Assembly: GCA_026417275.1 (NCBI GenBank)
Contig: JAOADO010000057.1
Span: 1 to 6,490 of the forward strand
Length of the DNA: 6,490 nucleotides
Reading direction: 5' to 3'
Source: Verrucomicrobiia bacterium
GTDB lineage: Bacteria > Verrucomicrobiota > Verrucomicrobiae > Limisphaerales > JAKPVM01
The position numbers and the translations under genes were made by a program. Under the pieces are notes generated by a model that was given only the letters and a program-made list of their open reading frames with translations, searched no databases and was not told the origin of the DNA. Shown here one piece after another: positions 1 to 5,684 of the stretch. Every line of letters begins with the position of its first letter. Position 1 is the first letter of the stretch.

Positions 1-63
1 AATCAAAGACTCCCAACAGTAACCCAACCCCCAAAAAACGCACCACATCTATTGTAAAAGCGT

Positions 64-1290
64 CTAAGACTCACGGTTGGTTCTTGATTCACCAAAAATT
101 GTACTGTCCGCCCCTTCCGGATACTCAAACATCTTTCCCTCATAATTTCTCATAGAAATTTTAGAATCAGTGTGGCTCACAGTATAGTCTGCGCCAATCG
201 GAATCTTGCCGCCGCCGCCCGGGGCATCAATCACATACTGAGGAACAGCATAGCCGCTGGTGTATCCGCGCAATCCCTTTATTATTTCTATTCCCTCGTG
301 AACACCTGTTCTTAGATGATTGGTTCCAGAAACAAGGTCGCATTGATAAAGATAATAAGGCTTAACGCGGCACATGATAAGCTTCTGCACAAGAGCTTTC
401 ATAACCACAAGATTATCATTAACACCGCGCAAAAGCACAGACTGATTCCCGAGCGGAATTCCTGCGTCGGCAAGCCGTTCGAGCGCAATCCTCGCTTCAA
501 CCGTCAATTCTTTAGGATGATTCGTATGAATGCTGATAAAAAGAGGATGAAACCTTTTAAGCGTCTGACACAATTCCACAGTTATCCTCTGTGGAAGAAA
601 AATAGGAATCCGGGTGCCAATCCGCAAAAGCTCAACATGCGGTATCGAACGCAGCTTCTCGAGCAAATCCCCAATCTTCGCATCTGTAAGAAGCAGAGGG
701 TCCCCCCCGCTCAACAGAACATCGCGAACTTCTCTATGACGGCGGATATAGTCTATTTGTTTTTCAAAATTCGGATGAAAATCATATCCCGTGGCATTCG
801 AAACAAGCCGCGAACGCGTACAATAACGACAATAAGCCGCACAACGGTCTGTTACCAGAAACAACACACGGTCCGGATATCTATGGACAATCCCATCAAC
901 AGGCGTAAAAGACTCCTCACCGCACGGATCCGCATACTCCCATGGAGCCACATTAACCTCCTCAACTCGTGGAACAACCTGGCGCCGAATAGGACAATCC
1001 GAACTACTCTTATCAATCAAATTAAAAAAATACGGAGTAATAGCAAGAGCCAGCCGCTTGCCGGCATACTTTACCCCCTTCTCTTCTTCATAAGTAAGCG
1101 GAAGAAGCCCCTTTAATTGTTCAAGCGTGGTAATTCTATTCCGGAGTTGCCACTGCCAATCATTCCACTCTTCATCAGAAATTCCCTCCCAACACCCCTT
1201 TTGCGCCGGTAAGAACTTTTTTAGCGTTTCAAGCTGGAGCTCAGAGTCGGGCTCCTCTTTATCGCAACCGAATGTAAAGTCTTCAGACAT
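64..1290 (-). CDS. kamA: Lysine 2,3-aminomutase family radical SAM/PLP enzyme (KamA)
   Basis: Enzymes of this family convert L-lysine to beta-lysine in the cytoplasm using a [4Fe-4S] cluster, S-adenosylmethionine and PLP. Beta-lysine feeds lysine fermentation or osmolyte synthesis; the related EpmB acts on elongation factor P. Counting from the ATG at 1290 (408 aa), the radical SAM motif CAAYCRYC has Cys150, Cys154 and Cys157. PGGGGK carries the PLP lysine Lys362. Asp318 (in YQCD) and Asp355 (in VIDA) match the two aspartates that bind the substrate amino group in the clostridial enzyme. The spacing among all these residues equals that of the clostridial enzyme as I recall it, with no gaps. 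The clostridial zinc-site cysteines are absent. An in-frame TTG at 1302 would add four residues, but it lies inside the likely -10 element, so ATG is preferred. No Shine-Dalgarno sequence is visible. The family call is secure; the substrate is likely lysine, and the pathway is unknown because no partner gene such as ablB is present. Confidence 0.93.
   Translation of the reverse strand: MSEDFTFGCDKEEPDSELQLETLKKFLPAQKGCWEGISDEEWNDWQWQLRNRITTLEQLKGLLPLTYEEEKGVKYAGKRLALAITPYFFNLIDKSSSDCPIRRQVVPRVEEVNVAPWEYADPCGEESFTPVDGIVHRYPDRVLFLVTDRCAAYCRYCTRSRLVSNATGYDFHPNFEKQIDYIRRHREVRDVLLSGGDPLLLTDAKIGDLLEKLRSIPHVELLRIGTRIPIFLPQRITVELCQTLKRFHPLFISIHTNHPKELTVEARIALERLADAGIPLGNQSVLLRGVNDNLVVMKALVQKLIMCRVKPYYLYQCDLVSGTNHLRTGVHEGIEIIKGLRGYTSGYAVPQYVIDAPGGGGKIPIGADYTVSHTDSKISMRNYEGKMFEYPEGADSTIFGESRTNRES
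574..596. repeat. Inverted repeat inside kamA, 8-bp arms
   Basis: TTCCACAG at 574-581 and its exact reverse complement CTGTGGAA at 589-596 enclose a 7-base loop. The repeat lies in coding sequence for the segment around RITVEL of KamA. Its arms contain TTCCAC and GTGGAA, the same half-sites as the parS palindrome in mnmG, but the 7-base gap rules out a normal parS. It may be chance or an mRNA stem-loop. Confidence 0.5.
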
Positions 1291-1300
1291 TTCGTCTATC

Positions 1301-1328
1301 AATATATTTTCAACTAATAGAGTGTCAA
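1301..1328 (-). promoter_or_regulatory. Sigma-70-type promoter of kamA
   Basis: On the minus strand a perfect -35 TTGACA (1328 to 1323) is followed after 16 bases by TATATT (1306 to 1301), which is five of six to the -10 consensus. Transcription would begin near 1294, only a few bases before the ATG at 1290. The message would then be nearly leaderless, which fits the missing ribosome binding site. The TTG at 1302-1300 would fall upstream of the transcript. Confidence 0.6.
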
Positions 1329-1471
1329 GATAACGCCTTTCTGCCCCACCTGTTCAAATAACCAAAAAAACACAAAAACCATACTAAACACCATTCAACT
1401 TATCTCCAAAATAGAACGATCATCGGGAAAAGACATCCCAAAAAGATACACACACCCGGGAAAAATAAATA

Positions 1472-1500
1472 TTGATTTTTTATTAAGAACTTCTAATAAT
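1472..1500 (+). promoter_or_regulatory. Candidate promoter of the DUF1232 gene
   Basis: TTGATT (1472-1477, four of six to the -35 consensus) and AATAAT (1495-1500, five of six to the -10) are separated by 17 bases. The predicted start of transcription falls at about the ATG at 1507, implying a leaderless message. The sequence is AT-rich, so chance matches are possible. Confidence 0.35.
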
Positions 1501-1506
1501 TGAAAC

Positions 1507-1911
1507 ATGCCAGAAATCGTAAACTATCTTATAAAGGGCGCCTCAAAGATAACACCCTCAATCCTCGAAAAGATATTAAGACATCTTCCACTCTGGAAAC
1601 TTGAATTTACACAAATAAAATCCTCAAAATACCCGCACCTTAGCCTTCAACTTCAATTTTTTGCAGATGCAATAGAAGACTTCATGGACGGAGCGGAAAA
1701 AAACCTGCCGTACTACGCCGTCGCCGAAGCCGCGTTTGCCCTCATTTACGCCCATAAAAAAAGCGACATAATACCCGACATAATACCCGAAATCGGCTAT
1801 GCGGACGATTCAAGCATAGTCCGCGCTGTCCTGATGAGACACGAAAAATCCTTTGCCGCTTATGCCGAAAGACACGGCATCAATTGGGGAGCAATAACAA
1901 GCAACCCGTGA
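1507..1911 (+). CDS. Small DUF1232 (YkvA-like) protein of unknown function
   Basis: This 134-residue protein has a C-terminal half that fits the DUF1232 family: a hydrophobic helix (about residues 70-82, YYAVAEAAFALIY) leads into SDIIPDIIPEIGYADD (86-101). That matches the family pattern of the type SPIDLIPDxIPxxGxxDD, usually followed by another helix, as seen here up to residue 120. The N-terminal half (1-65) is predicted mostly helical and has no motif I recognise. Family members are small and often membrane-associated, with no agreed biochemical role; a role should not be assigned here. The 12-base unit GACATAATACCC is present twice in tandem (1765-1788), which encodes the DIIP-DIIP part of the motif and is therefore not an error. 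No clear Shine-Dalgarno sequence precedes the ATG. It is read toward recA but separated from it by 172 bases containing a likely recA promoter, so it is probably its own transcription unit. Confidence 0.72.
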   Translation: MPEIVNYLIKGASKITPSILEKILRHLPLWKLEFTQIKSSKYPHLSLQLQFFADAIEDFMDGAEKNLPYYAVAEAAFALIYAHKKSDIIPDIIPEIGYADDSSIVRAVLMRHEKSFAAYAERHGINWGAITSNP

Positions 1912-2025
1912 ACAATAAAAAAAACTGTTCCCATCCCCTGCCCCATGAACCATATCGTCATTGGATTTCTCTCACACATAAACAACTAACCCTCAGATCC
2001 CTATAACCATTAAAATTATTAAACA

Positions 2026-2054
2026 TTGACTTAATCGGTTTATTAAATTAATAA
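2026..2054 (+). promoter_or_regulatory. Candidate recA promoter with overlapping inverted repeat
   Basis: TTGACT (2026-2031, five of six to the -35) is followed 17 bases later by a weak -10, TAATAA (2049-2054). The -10 sits in an inverted repeat TTATTAA-A-TTAATAA (2040-2054), which could be an operator or chance in AT-rich DNA. I found neither a proteobacterial SOS box (CTGT-N8-ACAG) nor a Bacillus-type box (GAAC-N4-GTTC) upstream, so SOS control by a standard LexA site is not supported. Confidence 0.4.
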
Positions 2055-2071
2055 CTGCTTGGACGATTTTT

Positions 2072-2077
2072 GAAAGG
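2072..2077 (+). promoter_or_regulatory. recA ribosome binding site
   Basis: GAAAGG lies 6 bases before the ATG at 2084. It supports this start and contrasts with kamA and the DUF1232 gene, which lack a visible Shine-Dalgarno sequence. Confidence 0.7.
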
Positions 2078-2083
2078 CAAATC

Positions 2084-3136
2084 ATGGCGACAAAACCTTC
2101 AGAAAAAAATACAGCAACAGACGCGGCAAAAACAGGTGCCGCGCGAATGAAAGAACTTGAAGCGGCAATTTCCACAATCCACAAAACATACGGCGATGGC
2201 AGTATAATGCGGCTTGGCGACGTTGTAGCGGAAAAGAAAATCGAGGTCATACCCACAGGCGCGCTTGCCCTCGACCTTGCACTCGGCGTTGGCGGCGTCC
2301 CGCGCGGCAGAATTGTCGAAATTTTCGGTCCTGAATCAAGCGGAAAAACAACAGTTGTCCTCCACATAATCGCAAATGCCCAAAAAGCCGGAGGCTTAGC
2401 AGCGTTCATAGATGCCGAACACGCCCTCGACCCCGCCTATGCAAAAAAACTCGGCGTCAACCTGAACGACCTGCTCGTCTCCCAACCCGATAGCGGAGAA
2501 GAAGCCCTCTCCATCTGCGAAACACTGGTAAGGTCTAACGCCCTCGACGTCGTGGTTATAGACTCCGTGGCAGCCCTCGTTCCAAAAGCTGAACTGGAAG
2601 GCGAAATCGGCATGGCAACCATGGGCATGCAGGCGCGGCTGATGAGCCAGGCGCTCAGAAAACTCACCGGCATCATTGCAAAAGCCCGCACAACTTGCAT
2701 CTTCACAAACCAGATTAGAGAAAAAGTCGGCATTATGTTCGGAAATCCCGAAACCACACCCGGCGGCAAAGCCCTCAAATTCTACGCAAGCGTGCGGATT
2801 GATATTCGAAAAAAAGACAATATAAAAGACTCAGCCGGCAACACAATCGGCAGTCATGTAAAAACAAAAATCGTAAAAAACAAAGTCGCGCCTCCATTCG
2901 CAGAAGCAGAATTCGAAATACTCTTCAACCAGGGCATCAATAAAGAAGGCAACATAATTGACGTCGGACTCGAATATGGTGTAATCGAACGCAAAGGCTC
3001 CTGGCTTCAATTCGGTGGAGAACTAATCGGACAAGGCAAAGAATCCGCCCAGAAAGCCATCATCGAAAAACCGTCGCTCGCGGAAAAAATTATTCAGGCA
3101 ATCATGGCTAAACGCGCCACAATTCAACAGTTTTAA
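2084..3136 (+). CDS. recA: Recombinase RecA
   Basis: RecA forms ATP-dependent filaments on single-stranded DNA, drives strand exchange in recombinational repair and stimulates LexA self-cleavage. At 350 residues it is full length (E. coli 353). Visible landmarks, in order: GDGSIMRLG (37-45), the Walker A loop GPESSGKTT (82-90), [10 protein letters not shown] with the catalytic glutamate at 112, Walker [11 protein letters not shown] (157-165 region), DNA loop L1 around [10 protein letters not shown] (172-181) and loop L2 around TNQIREKVG to TTPGGKAL (208-231). The C-terminal domain includes GVIERKGSW (299-307). Two oddities: an N-terminal extension of about 16 residues rich in Ala, Thr and Lys, and a C-terminus ending [10 protein letters not shown], which lacks the acidic tail that restrains E. 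coli RecA. The plus strand here is C-rich, as in the rest of the left half of the window, consistent with recA being on the lagging strand. No recX follows and no clear terminator is visible. Confidence 0.98.
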   Translation: MATKPSEKNTATDAAKTGAARMKELEAAISTIHKTYGDGSIMRLGDVVAEKKIEVIPTGALALDLALGVGGVPRGRIVEIFGPESSGKTTVVLHIIANAQKAGGLAAFIDAEHALDPAYAKKLGVNLNDLLVSQPDSGEEALSICETLVRSNALDVVVIDSVAALVPKAELEGEIGMATMGMQARLMSQALRKLTGIIAKARTTCIFTNQIREKVGIMFGNPETTPGGKALKFYASVRIDIRKKDNIKDSAGNTIGSHVKTKIVKNKVAPPFAEAEFEILFNQGINKEGNIIDVGLEYGVIERKGSWLQFGGELIGQGKESAQKAIIEKPSLAEKIIQAIMAKRATIQQF

Positions 3137-3378
3137 ACAACCCTGTAAAACTAAAAGAACAAAAAACCCATGATTATGCGTTAAACCGCTCAACCTCTTG
3201 CTTTGCAAAATATTGCTTTGTTTTGCGAAAATGATTGCTTCAGTAGTTTGTAAGTGTGTCTTTTTCCAAACCACAAACAACTGGAAAACAATACGGGATG
3301 AATAAGATTCACTTATCAAAATATCACAATACAAAAAATCCTCTTCATCCAGATCATTATATTAGAATGGGCGTTCAG

Positions 3379-3390
3379 GTTCATATGAAC
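3379..3390. repeat. 12-bp perfect palindrome GTTCATATGAAC
   Basis: A perfect palindrome in the gene-free region, of the form expected for a dimeric DNA-binding protein. It resembles the GAAC/GTTC half-sites of Bacillus-type LexA operators only in its ends, and the order is reversed. No gene start lies nearby to regulate. Confidence 0.45.
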
Positions 3391-3608
3391 AGATAGAAAA
3401 GCAGTTTAAATTCTTTTCAACACCATAAACCTTCAACTCTTCAATTGTTCAGCAGATTTATTCTCCATTTTATATTCATTTTACTATTTTAATGCTGATA
3501 ATATCTTTATGATATCATCAAATTTAAACAGCTCCAGGTGAAACTTCAACAAATCAGAAAATCTCCTGTATAAAGCGGGCGTTATATATCTTTATTGTAG
3601 TGCAGAAT

Positions 3609-3620
3609 AAAACATGTTTT
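3609..3620. repeat. 12-bp perfect palindrome AAAACATGTTTT
   Basis: A perfect palindrome followed by two further T residues. It could be a protein-binding site, but in AT-rich DNA a chance origin is plausible. Confidence 0.35.
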
Positions 3621-3693
3621 TTAACTCTAAGTTCCATACAGAGTCCTTCTTTGAAAACATAAACCTGTATCGGATACATCCATTAACATAGAA

Positions 3694-3718
3694 ATTATTT
3701 TGACGATATCAAAATAAT
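3694..3718. repeat. AT-rich stem-loop, 10-bp arms
   Basis: ATTATTTTGA (3694-3703) and TCAAAATAAT (3709-3718) are exact reverse complements around a 5-base loop CGATA. This is the strongest inverted repeat of the gene-free region. With only one G-C pair per arm and no run of T after it, it is not a convincing intrinsic terminator. An origin or regulatory element is possible. Confidence 0.55.
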
Positions 3719-3870
3719 ATCCCCACAATCAACCGCTCCTGAAAATAATAATTCAAACACATAATTAAAAATTGGATTCGACCGATACTCTACCACTGCA
3801 ACTGCGCGGAGAATCATTTATGGTAATTGTTAAATTACTCAAAATAGATAAGAATAACTAATAGATACTC

Positions 3871-3911
3871 AACAGCCAAAAATAGTCTTTTATAATAATT
3901 AACAGCCAAAA
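3871..3911 (+). repeat. 11-bp direct repeat, period 30, around a -10 element
   Basis: AACAGCCAAAA occurs at 3871-3881 and again at 3901-3911, exactly 30 bases apart. ACTCAA also recurs at the same 30-base step (3837 and 3867). The two long copies flank TATAAT at 3891-3896. Same-face spacing of near three helical turns suggests paired sites for a regulator of pgi, or origin iterons; both are inference. Confidence 0.45.
3891..3896 (+). promoter_or_regulatory. Possible -10 element upstream of pgi
   Basis: A perfect TATAAT lies about 115 bases before the pgi start. The -35 position holds CTCAAC, a poor match, so the promoter would need an activator or may be spurious. No better-spaced pair was found closer to the gene. 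Confidence 0.25.
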
Positions 3912-3997
3912 CAAACGCAAAACTAATTTTTCTGTTTGTCCTGAAAATAATTTTTTGCAAATATTAAAATTATAGAATTGGAAAATCTTTAAAAACT

Positions 3998-4003
3998 AAG
4001 GGA
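3998..4003 (+). promoter_or_regulatory. pgi ribosome binding site
   Basis: AAGGGA is placed 7 bases before the ATG at 4011, which supports that start codon. Confidence 0.7.
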
Positions 4004-4010
4004 ATTTTTT

Positions 4011-5681
4011 ATGAATAAAGAACAATTGTTTAAGAGGTTTCAGACGTTTTATTGGAGAAATGATGATATTGGGATGGCGATGGACATAAGTCGGATGAAT
4101 TTTACCGACGAATTCATGATTAAAAACCAGAGACGCGCCGAACGTGCAATTCTGAGTATGATAAAACTGGAGAAAGGCGCAATTGCGAATCCGACGGAAA
4201 ATCGGATGGTTGGGCATTATTGGCTACGCACACCTGAACTTGCGCCGGACAGGGAAATCACAAAAAGCATTAAAAGTACGGTGGAAGAAGTTAAAAAATT
4301 CGCCGAATCGGTTCACACGCAAAAAATTAAAAGCCAGAACGGTTTAAAATTCGACAATTTGCTTGTTATAGGCATAGGGGGCTCAATACTTGGTCCGCAA
4401 TTCGTTTCGAACGCTCTCGGGGACGTGGCAACAGACAAAATGAGGCCTTATTTCATTGACAATACGGACCCAGACGGTTTCGATAGAATTTTAAAAATAC
4501 TTGGTAATCAATTAGATAGAACTCTGGCAATAGTTATATCTAAATCCGGCACAACAGCAGAAACACGCAACGCAATGGCAGAAATAGAATATGCTTATTC
4601 CCAAAAGGGGCTCGTGTTTGCGAAACACGCTGTGGCTATAACTAAAATGGATGAATCGAGCAAATTGTTTAAAAAAGCCACTGAAGAAGGTTGGCTCGGA
4701 ATTTTCCCGATGTGGGACTGGGTTGGGGGACGTACGAGCGAAACTTCCGCTGTTGGGCTTTTGCCCGCCGCATTGCAAGGACTTAATATTGACGATTTGC
4801 TCTGGGGGGCAAGCAAATGCGACGAATTTACGCGCGGAAAAGACGTCAGGAAAAATCCTGCGGCAATGCTCGCGCTAATGTGGTACTATGCTGGTGGTGG
4901 AAAAGGGAATAAAAATATGGTTATTTTGCCATACAAGGACCGTCTTGAGCTGTTTTCGCGATATCTCCAACAATTGGTTATGGAATCGCTTGGCAAAGAA
5001 ACAGACCTTGACGGAAAGGTTGTAAATCAAGGTATTACGGTTTATGGCAACAAAGGGTCCACAGACCAACACGCGTATATCCAACAACTTCGCGACGGAA
5101 GGAACGACTTTTTCGTAACATTCATTGAAGTTTTAAAGGACAGAGCCTCTGGAGCATTTAATCTTCAGGCGGATGATTTGATGAAAGACCTGGGAGAAAT
5201 GCCAGATGTTACAAGCGGCGATTATCTTATTGGCTTTTATCTTGGCACACGGAAAGCCCTTTATGAAAAGGGCAGAGAATCTATAACCATTACATTGACA
5301 GACGTTTCCGCAAAGACGGTTGGGGCGCTTATTGCCCTGTTTGAGCGCGCGGTGGGATTATATGCGAACATGATTAAAATTAATGCATATGACCAACCTG
5401 GTGTTGAAGCCGGCAAAAAAGCGGCTAAAGAAGCATTGATTCTTCAACACAGGATTTTGAAATTCTTGCGCGAACACGTCGAGCAACCATATTCCCTCCT
5501 TGAAATAGCCCAAGGGATTATTACGGAAGAAGAAAAGACAAAAGGAATAAGACCGGAAGACATGCTCGAGGAGATATACCTAATTTGCGACCATCTGGCG
5601 GCAAATCCAGAGCGACGCATAGAAAAAATATCTTCAATGGTTCTTACCGCTACCGCTTTTAAGGCTTTGCGGTATATTTAA
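4011..5681 (+). CDS. pgi: Glucose-6-phosphate isomerase
   Basis: Cytoplasmic enzyme interconverting glucose 6-phosphate and fructose 6-phosphate in glycolysis and gluconeogenesis. At 556 residues it is a long-form PGI. Motifs seen: the sugar-phosphate-binding start VIGIGGSILGPQ (119-130), NTDPDGF (151-157), the phosphate loop SKSGTTAET (178-186), the family signature region WDWVGGRTSETSAVGL (235-250) with Arg241, the catalytic base in MESLGKE (Glu325), His354 in GSTDQHAYIQQL, and Lys469 in GVEAGKKAA. These align with the glutamate, histidine and lysine essential in studied PGIs. The GGRTSE variant with LLPAALQG resembles cyanobacterial-type sequences. Residues about 485-556 form a C-terminal extension with LLEIAQGI and EIYLICDHLAANPER, reminiscent of a small winged-helix fold; its function is unknown. 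mnmG starts 3 bases after the stop, implying co-transcription and coupled translation. Confidence 0.97.
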   Translation: MNKEQLFKRFQTFYWRNDDIGMAMDISRMNFTDEFMIKNQRRAERAILSMIKLEKGAIANPTENRMVGHYWLRTPELAPDREITKSIKSTVEEVKKFAESVHTQKIKSQNGLKFDNLLVIGIGGSILGPQFVSNALGDVATDKMRPYFIDNTDPDGFDRILKILGNQLDRTLAIVISKSGTTAETRNAMAEIEYAYSQKGLVFAKHAVAITKMDESSKLFKKATEEGWLGIFPMWDWVGGRTSETSAVGLLPAALQGLNIDDLLWGASKCDEFTRGKDVRKNPAAMLALMWYYAGGGKGNKNMVILPYKDRLELFSRYLQQLVMESLGKETDLDGKVVNQGITVYGNKGSTDQHAYIQQLRDGRNDFFVTFIEVLKDRASGAFNLQADDLMKDLGEMPDVTSGDYLIGFYLGTRKALYEKGRESITITLTDVSAKTVGALIALFERAVGLYANMIKINAYDQPGVEAGKKAAKEALILQHRILKFLREHVEQPYSLLEIAQGIITEEEKTKGIRPEDMLEEIYLICDHLAANPERRIEKISSMVLTATAFKALRYI

Positions 5682-5684
5682 TAG

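Larger units (their letters stand above)
3137..4010. other. Gene-free AT-rich region, candidate replication origin
   Basis: No reading frame here looks like a protein and no tRNA, rRNA or riboswitch fold is recognisable. The region is clearly richer in A and T than its flanks. It holds palindromes at 3379-3390, 3509-3518 (ATGATATCAT) and 3609-3620, a 10-bp stem-loop at 3694-3718, a six-bp stem GTAATT/AATTAC at 3823-3838 and a spaced direct repeat at 3871-3911. The segment 3198-3240 repeats TTGCTTTG twice plus a third partial copy. Plus-strand composition tends to C over G to the left and G over C in most of pgi to the right, as at an origin. No exact TTATNCACA box is present on either strand; the nearest sites have two mismatches. 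The origin call is an inference; a large regulatory region or gene remnant is the alternative. Confidence 0.35.

Noticed and set aside
1..63. Possible terminator of kamA (ACGC ... GCGTTTTTT on the minus strand)
   Set aside because: The stem is only four base pairs with a long loop, too weak to call.
316..1116. A 266-residue open frame on the plus strand
   Set aside because: It lies opposite kamA, is very rich in Arg, Asn and Ile with no recognisable domain, and is explained as the complementary strand of a conserved gene.
1765..1788. Tandem 12-base duplication in the DUF1232 gene
   Set aside because: The repeated DIIP is part of the normal family motif (IDLIPDxIP), so it is not an assembly error or a separate repeat element.
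1930..1955. GTTC and GAAC half-sites upstream of recA as an SOS box
   Set aside because: They are separated by 16 bases and in the wrong order for the Bacillus-type box GAAC-N4-GTTC.
1993..2778. Open frames on the minus strand opposite recA
   Set aside because: Their compositions (Ser, Pro, Ala rich, no motifs) and complete overlap with RecA mark them as shadows.
3262..3288. Inverted repeat TTTTCCA / TGGAAAA as a recA terminator
   Set aside because: The 13-base loop, low G-C stem and lack of a following T-run make it a poor intrinsic terminator, and it lies about 125 bases past the stop codon.
3137..4010. DnaA boxes (TTATNCACA or its complement)
   Set aside because: Read on both strands, the best candidates such as TCAAACACA, CCTGTATAA and GATGAATAA each have two mismatches, which is expected by chance in AT-rich DNA.
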